From contig JBAIAA010000258.1 of the NCBI GenBank assembly GCA_037893245.1, positions 1,240,001 to 1,304,000 of the forward strand: a stretch of 64,000 bases of DNA, written 5' to 3'. The translations under genes were made by a program, and so were the position numbers. This DNA comes from Crossaster papposus (taxonomy: Eukaryota > Echinodermata > Asteroidea > Velatida > Solasteridae). Each line of letters begins with the position of its first letter. Position 1 is the first letter of the stretch. This document shows positions 1 to 13,000 of this stretch, piece after piece. The notes beneath the pieces are model-generated. The model made no database searches. It worked only from the letters and a program-made list of their open reading frames with translations, and had not been told where the DNA came from.

Positions 1-900
1 GCCATATATACTTTATTGAAATTGAATGCAGAATATGCGAATTTAAATTATAACAAACGAAAAAGAATATTCAATTCAGGCCGTGACACAATGATAAATC
101 GATTTGCTGCGAAATGGATTGCACATTCTTAATAATCGGCCAGGCATACGTCAAACCGAAAGCCCAATCACGTGTTTGTAATCGTTTAAATGAAACGCTA
201 AGCACATTCATTTATTTGAATTAAACAAAATAAAATTGAATGCTCTTTTTTGCAAAAATGAAACTCGGACATACGTCGTTCTGAAAATCAGCGCGAAATT
301 GAATGCATTTTTTACAAATGAATGTGCACATTTTGCGATATCGTCCGGGAAAACCTATATTGCAGGTAGATACCTTTAATTGGGAAATTAGATGGTTGGA
401 GGAGCAGGCAAAGTAGCATACCGCCCTCTGTTGAAACTATGGCGTATAATCACAAAATTAGTTCCGTACCTGGAAACGCAAAAAGAGACATCTAGTAGTA
501 TCACTAATTTACATAATTAATAGAAGGACAATTAAATTCGATTTATATTTTTACGATTTCATTTGTTTGTATAAACAGTGTTTAATCGGCACCATTCAAG
601 TGCATTTCAACGAAAAATGATACTCCAATTGTCCGTACATTTCAAAAAAATTGTAACTCCGGGCCCTATTTAACAATGTGGTGGATGCGCACACCTGTTT
701 GTGTTTTCGTAAAGAGGCCTTGACTACGGCGAGCGTACCTGTTTACATGTCCTGTTTTTGTGGGTGTTGATGTACATTTGTATGTACCGGGAAGGGTCGT
801 GCGTAAAACGCAATTCCCTGCCCATCATCACTCAGTGGACAATAATTGAGAAATTGTTATTCCAATTCTACACTGCGTCAGTGAAATCAACACCAGGAAA
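1..900. other. Upstream flank and probable 5' UTR/promoter region of the host gene
   Basis: This AT-rich stretch contains no coding region I can support. It ends in the probable 5' leader of the host gene: the ATG at 901 is preceded by GGAAA (favourable A at -3) and by an in-frame TGA at 847-849, which limits how far the reading frame can extend upstream. I see no convincing TATA box. The transcription start cannot be placed from sequence alone. Confidence 0.4.
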
Positions 901-941
901 ATGTCTTCCCAGGACGTGATAAAGAGTACGGCGAAGAAACT
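901..941 (+). CDS. Host gene exon 1 (start codon)
   Basis: Encodes MSSQDVIKSTAKK plus two bases of a Leu codon. The donor is GTAAGT at 942. An in-frame stop lies 54 bases upstream, and the two-base overhang joins exactly to exon 2 (Leu-Lys-Tyr-Tyr). A G-rich run and the MULE insertion begin immediately downstream in intron 1. Confidence 0.75.
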
Positions 942-979
942 GTAAGTGTTCCTTTGCTTGTTCTTTTTTTATTTTATTT

Positions 980-1012
<33 letters not shown>

Positions 1013-4000
1013 AGCGGGTTGCGGGGAGCGGGGAGCTGCTGGGGCTGCTGGGACTGGGCGGGGTTGTCGGTCACTTCGCCCCATTGCCACTTCGCCCCGT
1101 GCCACTTCGCCCCGTGTCACTTCGCCCCATTGCCACTTCGCCCCATTGCCACTTCGCCCCATTGCCACTTCGCCCCATTGCCACTTCGCCCCATTGCCAC
1201 TTCGCCCCATTGCCACTTCGCCCCATTGCCACTTCGCCCCATTGTCACTTCGCCCCATTGTCACTTCGCCCCATTGCCACTTCGCCCCATCGGGCGCGCC
1301 CGGCCGCGAATTGTTTTTTCCCAAACAGGTTTGCACAATTTCATGAATTATTCAGTAGTTTGGATGAGAAGTTATGTTTATTCATCGGAATAAAACATGA
1401 CGTCACAGCATTGTTGTTATTAGTTAACTAGTTACAATAAATCACTTTAAAGAACAGCTGTTGTCGAGCTGCTATACGTAGTGTAGTGGATAGTGGGATT
1501 GGCTATGGATCAAAGATCCCGGGTTCGAATCCTGCTGTAGTAGGTCACCTCGTTTTTCCTAGTCAAATTGATATCTTTAGAGTATTTTTAATTTAAGGGG
1601 AAAAGGAGACCTAGAACCTAAGTGTTGTACAGCGATCAACGCAACTACTGAATAATTCATGAAATTGTGCAAACCTGTTTTGGAAAAAAAAATTCGCCGC
1701 CCGGCCGGCTCGTCTGCATGCTGCGCGCGTCGGTCAGCATGAATTTTAAGAGGGTTTCTATTTTCTAAAAATCACGGATTCATTGGTGGAGGGCGACAAC
1801 AAGGACTCCCCAAACCATACCCAAACTGCTATTGGCCGTGCTCAAATTACCATCTCTAGGCTACATTAGTTGTATACTTAAAAACAAAATTGTTGTGTTA
1901 ATGACGTAGGTTACTTAATTAGATCCTCTGTAAAGAAGAGGTCCGATTCAGTCGTAACGTTTAGTCTTGATCGAACATCAACATTAGGAACATACCACAA
2001 GTTACAGAGTTTTTTCAAACAGCCGAAACAGCTAGTTTAACTGTTACCCTTACTGTTTCTTTTTGTTTCTCCTCCCCCTTCCCCCGTTTATGATAATTTA
2101 TAATTTATATTATAAAATTTGATAATTGCAATAAAGTGATCAGGGCATGAATTCCATACACGACCGCGCCGCCTCTTCGACCTAGCTCCTGCACAAAGTA
2201 TTTTCAAAGAGTAACTTTTTGTTTACTCCTAAATTGGGCCTAGTGTTTCTTCATCAGATTTACAACTTGTGGCATTTAAGGAATAAATGAGTGGCGGAAA
2301 TGTATGGAAGTCTTTCCGTCACGAATCCCGCTAGCCCAATTACAAGACATCGGGAACGTGTTGTTTTATAGCAACTCTACTTTGGGAACATTGAACATAA
2401 TAAGTAGGCCTGTGAACCCCTCATTTTGTTTCTTAATTGTAGAATTGGCTCAGAATTTAATAAATTCAAGTTAAAACCTTCAAGTTAAAACCTATAGGCC
2501 TAATTTTGTTTACAGTTTCATTTGAAATTGGGTTGGTTAAAAGAATGATGACGCTTTCCCATCGTTTGCTTTCGAGCCGAGTATGAACCGGCCTTAAAGC
2601 TGATTGGTCTTCCTTGCTACACAACGGGCACAAAAGGATGCCGACTTCTGAACCTTCCAGTTAGCGCTCGCGTCTGTGGATGATGCCGAGCCGCTGGCAT
2701 GGCCCATTGAAAGGGGATGTGATCGGTCAAGCGTGTTGCTTTAGTGTAGTATAATGGGTGATGATTCAACAAAAAGTTTCATTGAGACTAGCAATAAACC
2801 CGTATTAAATGAATATTAGCAAAGGTTGGGTCGAGGAGCATTTCCATATTTGTATAAAGTCCTCAATTTGATTTTGTTGTTATAGTGCTAGTGTACTTGG
2901 GGCCAATGATGTAACGCCGCCCTGTATAAATTACTGAAGTGTTAGGCAAGGTATATACATTGTACATGTAGTGGGATTCTTCTCTTCGTGAAAACTGAAA
3001 AGACGATTTGTGTAAATTCTACCTGGATTAACTCTAATGCATGATCTTAATTATTTTTATCTGATTTTTTGAAAATACCTTTTCCAAGATAAAGACCCAA
3101 ATAGGCCTTTTCAAGAAAGCTATACGGAACCTGCCAATTCACTAGGCAAACCATGGAGGTAGGAAATCTACATGGGCAAACCAACGCTAATGAAGTTGCA
3201 CTGGGTGCTATGACGCGTAGCTCCACAAAACTGTCGGCTTCATCTGAACAGTCCGACAAACGGAGTGCAAGATGATGAACCAACCCATCAGATCAAAGAG
3301 CTGACAGAAAATACAATAAAGTCGCTTATTTGGCCAATGAGGTTGCTACTTTTACTAGAAGGGGGGGGGGGGGGACTGCATTTGTGTTTGTAGGAATTGG
3401 TACTTTGTGTGTCCGATGGTGTTAAATTAGATTTCTACATTGTATGCATGTTGGTTTCTAAGACGTTTTAGATGTAGGCCTGTGTCATGTTAGACTTGAA
3501 GAATATTCAGAACATGAAAAGAACGAACTTTTTAAAGACACATCCATAGACCGTTTTAGGCTGCAGGTAGGCATAGGCCTATGTGTTGACTTAGGCCTTA
3601 TGTCGATGACTAAAAGAAATAATGGCGCCCAATAATCGCAAAATCTTGAACTCAATTGTGGAAAGGTTAAACTCCCACGAATTTGGCCGAACAGATTTCG
3701 TATGAAGTGTGAAAGTAAGCCATATAGGATAATATGGTCGGATTTTATCTTCTGCTCTTGAAGGGCTTTCGAATAAGGAAATGCTGAATCTGTCTACCAA
3801 CTTATTATTCTTCCTGATGAGGTATTAAACGGGGTGATATGACGCGCATCTTTGCAAGTTAAATACACTTGTTTGAATAAAACTTGCGTGCGTCAACCTC
3901 ACAATAGAGATTTTAAACTCCCAAGTCACAATGGTAGGCGGCAACGCTTGTGAGATGTATGATGTCCCGAGTCACTAGGCGGCAACGCTTGGGAGGTGTC

Positions 4001-7000
4001 TGATGGCTTTGCGGTTGACAGCAGTGCAGGGGTCCTAGTTGTCAGTCAAGTTATACCACGAGTTTTGCATATAATTAGGCCTACTGACAAACTCACGGTC
4101 GGCAAATCGAACATCAAATGAAATTTCCTCTATAAAATTGAGGCATTTTACGCATTCGTCGTCATTCCTTCGAAGACACCAAACTATACTGTCCAGCAAG
4201 CCATTTTCAACCATGCCAGTGCACACAAGGAAAGCGAAGCCGGCTTCGAAGCATCCCACACCGATGTTCCCTTGCATCAAATGTGGCCAGGAGGTGACAT
4301 CGAAGCAACATGCTATCGAGTGCGACGAATGCCATCATTGGCAACATCGCCGATGTTGTACAGGTTAGTTTCTTTTTCCTCTTTGTATCATTTCATTGCG
4401 TTAACGTTTAGGTACCGGTAATAACAAAAATACCGTGATGGACTCTCTCATTTTCTAGTCAAATGTTTTGCAGATTTGATTTTATCAATATGAAAGTTAA
4501 CTAGACCTAGTTACTTGGAGTGAAACACCAAAGCTCATTAAATACTTATCAATATTTATCAAACTGTACTTTATAACTTTGGGGATTCATCCCCTCCCCC
4601 GCCAATCCCGAGAGGAATTTATAGTTCTTTTTTGGGGAAAAACCTACACAATCGCTTTCAAAATAACCTTGCCATGTTCAAATTGTTCACAAGTATCCTT
4701 TTCATCTATTCTATGTATTCTACTCCATGCATTTTGTACACATACAAATGAAAAACTTCAAACTTTATTAATCTTCACTTAAAAATGACGTGGTACTCAT
4801 TGAGGAAACAAACTTGATAATTACAAAGTCCAAAAAAAGTAAAAACATATCAAACTTGGGTGATTAAGTGAATCCTATGTAAGTCACTTGTGATTAAACC
4901 AAATATTAGGCATTTAATATCAACGTCCTTATTTTTAAAGTAAAAATCCGATGGTGGTTTACACAAAATTTTAATTTCACTTAACAGTTTTATACATGGA
5001 ATATCACGGAATGTATCGTTAATATGATTGGTGCTATATTTCGAGATTGTATATATGAAAAAGAAAACTTGATATCCCAAGCCTCTTTTGAGAAGTATTC
5101 CTAGCATTTTAGTTTTTAGCTTTGGAAAACTAGTCTGGAAAGTATATGACTGGTCACTTGTGTTAACTTGTGAAGTTAAACGCCTTGTGAAGTCACACAC
5201 GTGACCAGGCATATTTGACCTTTGATCCTAATAAAACCTTGTACATGTAAGTGTACCATATACCCGGTACACAATTGTACTTGATAAACTTTGACATAAT
5301 GAAGTCATACAGTACAAAACAATATACATGTACCTGTGATGCTTTTGGATTTAGAGATGTATTCCCCTATTTTTCATATTTTTGGTCACACACGTTACTA
5401 AGAATGGCCCTACAGTCAAACTCTGATAAAATCTCCTGTTAAGTCAAACAAAGACATTATTCAGTAGTATAACAGTGACATACAACGTGCGGTTCCTGCT
5501 TAACTCAACTCTGTTTTTAAAACATTCTCTTGAAGTTTGACTTATCGAGATTTCACTGTAGGCTTACAGTATATCAAAATATAAATGTCTCACAAAGTGT
5601 ATTCTTTGTCCATTTGTATGTGTACAATAGGCTAGATATATGCTTAAACATTCAATGGGGTGGGGGGGGGGGGGGGGGTTAGAAAAAAAGATGAAGCAAT
5701 TTTGCACTTGTTGAGGTTGTCCAGAGGTGTTTATAAGAGTTTAAAAGAATGTGCAATAAAATACATATGGGCTCTCACAAGCTTCCTTTTGGAATACAGT
5801 ATGCTCCCTTTTTATAAAAAAGTGTGAGTTGTTGATCATCATGTTTTATGTATTTGTCCTCGATGATTATTCACTGGCCTATGTTGCTGAACTTTATTCA
5901 CTTTCTGGCCAACTCGCCCTTTACCGACTTTTTGACTCTACATTATAATTCCACTTCATTCCATTTCACCTGTTATTCAGAATGGTGTATTGTTTTATCT
6001 TGGCAGGTATCACCATGGCATTCTACAGGGCAGCTATGCAAAGTGACAACCCATTCTCTTGGAAGTGTACCCTGTGTACTGCAGCCATGCCCACACTATG
6101 GAGTGTGGCCGTCGATAGGACACCGGTAAGTTGGCGAGCAACATTGCATTGTTTTTTTGGACGAATTCAAGACCATTTGTGACCTGTTCCAACGAAACCC
6201 AGACAAAGTAAGGAAAGACTGAAAAGATGTCCAACAGAATGTGAATTTAATTTTAAGAAATTGTGGTTGTAAGATTGCTTAAAAGTAGGATACACCATTT
6301 GCAAAATATCAAAAATATTTACTACCGAATTATTAAGAACTATCTTATTTATTTGAAAGAAAATAATGATTCTAGGCAGCCAGCAAAATGATTGCCTGTA
6401 ATTATTCAGAAAAATAGAATTATATAAAAAAAAAAAATCGCGATTCGCAATTAGCAATGGTGTATTTTCCAAAAGTGTCAACAAATGTTGCTGTGGTCAA
6501 TTTGATTGAAGTTATAATTAACATTTACATTTGTTTTTAATTTAGATGTCGCCAGTGACAGAGGGACCGGCAAATCGTCCTATCGATGATGATGGGCTGG
6601 ATGAATCCATGGAGCTGGGACCACCACCGGCAGAAAGTACTCGGTCGGCTTCCCAGCACAGCAATGAGGGTTCTGAGCAGCGAATCAGCTTTGATTTGGT
6701 AAGTGTTAAAATGCATATAACAAAGTAGAATGAAGCAAACATGCCGTATGAACTGGATGAGCATAAATTGAATACAAATGTATTAAATCATCAACCTAAC
6801 GTTTGAAGAGCAAATTGCCGGTTTGAATATTCAAGTAAAGAAAATGTGCCGTACACAGTTTAAACTGACGCATGTAAAAAATGATTAGCGAGTTTTGAAT
6901 ATTTGCATATTTGATCTAACTTAGTTGAAGATAATCGGATACTAAAATATTAAAAAAAGAACAGCCTACTTGTATCTTCATGATTTTTGTACAGTATTGA

Positions 7001-10000
7001 ATTTGTGAAACCCTGCAAAGTACCATCAAAGTTGTTCAGAATTCACTAGGATTATGAATAATGTTTTCCACAACATTTTAGTGGAGAGTATTTCCATCTA
7101 TTTTCCGACAGTAATGACAAATGTTCACCTGAAGTCCAAAGCAGCAAATCTTGTGCGGTTGGAATACCGAACTGCATTGTGCTATTTGTGCATGTTGTAA
7201 TTTTAATACTTTTTTCTTTTCTCAATGGTAGCTGATGGATAGTGAGGTGTCTCTGCCATCTTTCACTTCTCCAATACCGGTTGAAGAGAGGTCCCTAAGT
7301 GAAGATGTTGATCTTCAACCAGATGCCGGGCTCAACAACAGCGAGAAAGGATACGAGACAGTCACATCTCGCCGTGGCAAGGAGCAGCTCGTGGACCCAG
7401 ATGGTTACACGTACAACATTAAGAGACGGTATGAAGGTACTTTGCATTGGCAGTGCACGGTAAGGAGCAAGGCCGTGATGTGTAAGGCAACCATTGTGCA
7501 GCGAGGGGTTTCTTACAATCATGGCCCCCAGTCACATCTTCATCCAGTTAAAACAGGTGCTGTCGCTTCTGCCAAGATTTCCACTGCCATCAAGTCTCGG
7601 GCACGGCAGGATGTCTTCCAGCCAGCTGGTGAAATTGTTCGAGATGTACTCCTGGATTTGATGCCCGAGCAACCTGTCAATCTACCAAGAAAGGAACACC
7701 TCCTCAGAGCTGCAAATAGGGCTAGACAGGCGAGCAGGCCCAAGGATCCGCAAACCTTGGACTTCATCCTAGATAGGGAGCATGTCCCAGATTCATTCAT
7801 TCAGGAGGATATCTGGGTTGATGGTAGACGGCATATCTTGATGGCCACTCCTGAGATGCTAGAACTTCTGTCCAAGGCACGGAGATGGTATGCCGATGGG
7901 ACTTTCAAAGTTGTCAAGCGGCCCTTCACCCAGCTACTGTCTCTAAACGCTTTTGTGAAGCAGGAAGGCCAGACAAAGCAGGTGCCATTGGCCTTTGTTT
8001 TGATGTCCGGCAGGAAGAAGAAGGACTATCGACGGGTTTTCAGAGCGCTACTAAAATCTCTTCCAGGGCAGCCAAAGGTAGAGGAGATTTTAGTAGATTT
8101 TGAAAGGGCAATATGGAAGGCCGTGGGTGCAGTCTTGCCAGGAGTCAACATCAAGGGGTGTTCATTTCACTGGGGTCAAGCTGTGTGGCGCAAAATCCAG
8201 GAACTTGGCCTGCAAGTTGCATACTCCAAGGAAGACAAGATCCATCGCTATTGCAGGATGCTCTTGAGCCTTCCATTCTTGCCACATGAGCATATTGAAG
8301 GAGTCTTCACTCACCTTGAAAGACAGGCCGACAGCCCTCAGCTTCAAGCCCTCACTAGATACATCCGGGCCACTTGGATTGACAGTTCTGTTTGGCAACC
8401 CGAGTCTTGGTCGGTGTATAAGCAGAGTGTCCGGACCAACAACGACCTAGAAGGTTGGCATAGGCGCCTCAATGGCCATGCAAAAAAAAGCCAGCTCTCC
8501 TTCTACCTGCTGGTGGCACTTCTGTATGAAGAAGCTAGGATGACATCCATAGAAGTGCGCCTTGTTCGGGAGGCCAAACTTCAGCGCCATCAGCGGAAAA
8601 TGTATCGCCAGCTGCAGGGTCGCCTGTTCAGACTTTGGGACGAGTATAGCAGTGGCAAGCGAACGCCAGAACAGTTGTTGAAGGCATGTGGTCGCCTGTA
8701 TGCTCCAATTTAGGGAATTGGGGCTTGTTGTTTTTAACACAGTGATGGTTATTTATTTATAAATTCTTATTTGTTTAAACATTTACTTATTTATTGTAAA
8801 TTACTTGTTTATTCATTTTTAAAACTTTTTATTCACTAGTTTATTGATTTATTTACTTTTTATTCATTTATAACATCTTTAATGTTACAAATAATCTTGG
8901 ATAGAGTAACAAAAGGTACCTGTAAAGAAATGTATGTTTAGTAAAAAATACAATATTTTGGTGGTGGACAATGTACATTGGAGTAACAATATTGGAGTAC
9001 ATGTATTACTTATTACTTCCTTATGAAGTTAAACAACGCATAGTGAAAGGACGTGTATAGTTAGTTATTTATTTTTTATTTACTTACATATTATTAGTTT
9101 ATTTTTAATTTTCTTATTTACTTATTTATTTTTTATTTCCTTATTTATTTATACTTTATTTTTTTTAACATTTACTTTTTATTGTAAATTACTTGTTTAT
9201 TCATATTTTTTACTTTTTATTCACTAGTTTATTGAGTTATTTACTTTTTATTCACTTATATAACTTGCTTGATATTTACTTATTTATTTATTAATTCTTT
9301 TCTTTATTTAATTAATTGTTCATTTAATTATTTGTTTTACTTACTCTTGTATTTATATGAAGGAATCGTAAATGTAATTAAAACAATTGCATTGAAAATA
9401 TTGTATGTACTTGTGCTCTTATTTAAATAACCAGACAATAACTGAAACACATTTAAACTATGAAATGGAAACATTCCAGGACTATGAGATCACGCAAAAA
9501 AAAATTCACAACCATTCGTGAATAAATTCACGTCGCAAAATAAATATTCATCACCGATTATGTCCCGTCTGGGCCAGCGTATCCGTCGGATTTGCAGGTC
9601 AGAAATTGTTCGCCCAGAAATTTGATCTTGGACATATATGAAAGACGATTTAGGGGATTTTGAGCTATTTTGTTAGGCATTTTTGTGGATTTTGGCGACA
9701 TTTTGAACTCACATTTAAGACATTTGCTAGCTGTTCATTTGTTTCAATCAACAGAGGGCGAAAACCACTGGCTACGTTTCGATGCGCCTGCTCTTTGGCC
9801 TTGCGCGGGCGCTTTACGATCTAAGGCCGTGTCCGAAACGGGCTTCTAGAGCAACGGCTACGTCTATTGTCAGCCTGCTCACGTGTATTTGAATGGGCGA
9901 ACACCAATACAATAGCCATAGACAAGAGATTCGGATGCGGCCTTAGATAGGTCGATACATACAGTGTATCTATATGTGGCGATGGGGCGAAGTGGCGATG

Positions 10001-13000
10001 GGGCGAAGTGGCGATGGGGCGAAGTGGCGATGGGGCGAAGTGGCGATGGGGCGAAGTGGCGATGGGGCGAGGTGGCAATGGGGCGAAGTGACACGGGGCG
10101 AAGTGGCACGGGGCGAAGTGGAAATGGGGCGAAGTGACTGTAGGGTTGATGGTCGAACACTTAAATTTAGTTTATTTGTTTTTCCTTTTGTCTGTTCATT
10201 TTTACTTTGAAAGTATTTGTTTATAATTTTCTGTTCTGTTCTGTTAATATTTAAAGGGAATCAATATTGTTCGCCGGTTTAAACGTATGATTAAAACAGG
10301 CTCATGGGCCTGGATGTGTTAATGCCAGAACCGAAAGCAAGGGCATTAACCAGTTCGGGACAGGATTATTTTAACATCACCAAGCCTAGCCGAGGGATTA
10401 TTTTTAACGAAACTCTATCAGAGGCGGGTTCAGGCCGATGGTATCGGGAAGCACACCCACACATTTCCGGCCTTGCTCGCTGGAATGATCACGAATGGGG
10501 GAGATTGGGGTGTTGTATTTTATCGTTTAACTGACCTGTCCGAAGTTTTACAATAATGTATGCTGAGGTACATGTAAGCAAGAAAAAATGACGTTCGTTT
10601 TAACCGGCATCGGGCAGTGGTTCTTATGTTGTTTTTGTGATTTTTTTAAAAATAAAATTCAATTTATAACAACTATTACAGGATAAACAAAAGTTATTTA
10701 CTTTCAAATAAGTAAGACATTTCTTAATAATTCGGTAGTAATTTTGTTTTGATATCTGCAAATGATATCCTACTTTTAAAACCGGCGAACAACATTTTTA
10801 TTACACTTAAAGGTAGTATACACCATTTGCAAATATCGACAATATTTTCTACCGAATTATTAAGAAACATCTTACTCATTGGAAAGTAAATAATGATTCT
10901 AGGCATCCAGCAAAATTATTGCGCTAGATATCCTGTAATTATTCGGAAAATTAAATTTTATAAAGAAAAATTCGCGGACGGCGATCGTGAAAAACAAAGA
11001 TAACATAAGAATAATTGCTCGAGGCCGGTTGAAAACAAACGCTGTTTTTCGTGCTTTTCTCGGCATCCATGATTGTAAAACTTCGAACTGGTCAGTTAAA
11101 CGATATTTGCTATAAAATACAACCCCCCAAATCCAGATTCATGATAATTCAAGAAATTACTAATGGTGTATCCTACCTTTAATGAGCACTTAGGGAGACA
11201 AATTAGCGTAAGCGTTTAGGTAATAAGGAGACAGTGACATTTCAGTGTCTCCCTAAGTGTCTAGCTACATGTACATGTACCTTAAAAAACGATATTTGGG
11301 AGTTATTTTTGCTCTAGAACGACAGATTGGGGTAGATAGCATAAATCTCGAAGATCGTAGGGCAAACAAGTTAGGACTGTTTTAGGTTTGTGTACATCCC
11401 TATGGGATTGTCTCCCTAAGTGTCAGTGTTTTTTTAATATTATTTCCCTTATAAAAATTATTATAATTTTAGAGATAAATAATATAGATAAATTCAGACT
11501 ACAGACGTTAATGGAGCTTGCGTTACTATAGAAACCCTTCCTTTGGATTGTTACTCAGGACATTTGTTGTGGTTCAGTTATAATACTTGAAGCCGCTTAT
11601 TAAAGTCCAACAGCAAATCAATCAACGTCGAGTTCTGACTAAACAAATTGAGAAGCGTGCATGTAGTACTTGAACATACTTCATGAAAGTATGTTGTAAA
11701 GTGGTGAAAAATGTCACATCTGCTTCATACACATAAATACATACACTGTACGTGTATACATGTACGTCATAAGCTTTTGCTTTAATTTGTAGAAATGAAT
11801 GAACTTGGGGGGTTTGTACATTGTACATGTACACGTATGTTATAGCAAATATTGTTACACTGCCTTGTTTTTGGTTCATAGATGCTGGACAAAATCAATT
11901 GTGTAATCAATTTCAAAGAAAATGTGGAATAAATAACAATGACAAATTAGGATCAGTATTTGAGAAAAAGGCAGTTTTGCCTAATTGCTGGTCGGCCGCC
12001 CAGCATTGGAATTTGATACCAAAATATTACAAATTTACTTGAAAATGTTTTACACTGAAACATACGGTAATTTACCTACATGTATTATTTTCTAATGCCA
12101 AAATTTTGCAGCCCCTTATCAGGTTCGTACACTAGGGTTCGAAAGATCTGAATTCGGCTCCCTGCTGATATGTTTTGTTTTAAAGAATACAATGGAATCC
12201 TCTAATTTTAACTTGAATTTATGAATTTGTTTGGTGGAATTTTACTATTGCAAATTTAAGAAGTTTCAAGTACATGTATAATGTAGTATTAATTACTGTT
12301 TTTGTGTTACAGACTAATTGTTATGTCAAATAAATAATAATAATAATAATGTGAGCACAGGTACTTATGATGGTATTAATTTTTAAAAGTATTCAATACT
12401 ATGGCAGAAAATATGGAGACAAAAATGTATCCCTTTTATTGCCACTTCTTTCGTCAATGCAGAGTTCAGTTTATTTTCAGAATTAGAAATGTTCCCGCAG
12501 TCCCAGATTCAAGTCTTTTAAACTTTTTTGTTGTTGTAATGACGGACTATCATTGAGATAAAATGCATACAATGTACAGTACACCTGTACATGATGCAAA
12601 AAGTAGCCTCAGGTTGCAACATTCTTTCTAGTCTTGGTTGCAAGACGTTCAAATGAGGTATGCAGTGCACGTAGGTGCCGATGGTGGCACCCTCTAACGT
12701 ACATGTACGTCGTAGACCCACGGCATGACCTTCGAATAGGTCGTCTTGGCTATAATCGCTCGAAAAATTCCAAGCAGAATTGTATCGCATTCGTATGCAC
12801 GTGTGATGTTGCGTGTATATTTGTCCGACGTAACATGCATAATCGCCGACTCAATTGCCAATTTTCTGTTACGTCACGTAATTATGTACGCAACCGTCGC
12901 AACGTCACGTTCAAGCAAATGAAACAAAATTCTGCTCGGTATTTTCCGAGCGATTTATATCAGTTAGCCAAGCCTTTTCGAAGGTCATGGCGTGGTCTAC

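Larger units (their letters stand above)
1070..10138 (+). mobile_element. Candidate autonomous MULE transposon bounded by inverted 16-bp minisatellite arrays
   Basis: Both ends carry tandem copies of CACTTCGCCCCATTGC in inverted orientation. Variant units come in the same order from the outside: a first unit ending ATTGC on the left and ATTTC on the right, then one ending GTGC, one ending GTG, then ATTGC. That shared order means the arrays are homologous ends, not chance satellites. The four-exon PHD-FLYWCH-MULE transposase gene lies between them. A target duplication is not clean: GGGTTGTCG precedes the left end and GGGTTGATG lies four bases beyond the right end (7 of 9 match). Internal AT-rich sequence and nested insertions make up the rest. 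Confidence 0.65.

Noticed and set aside
946-1431. Overlapping open frames in all forward frames and one reverse frame
   Set aside because: They are translations of the 16-bp tandem array (LPLRPIATSPH-type) and a poly-G run, with no independent support.
9821-10210. Open frames over the right minisatellite array
   Set aside because: Same artefact as at the left array.
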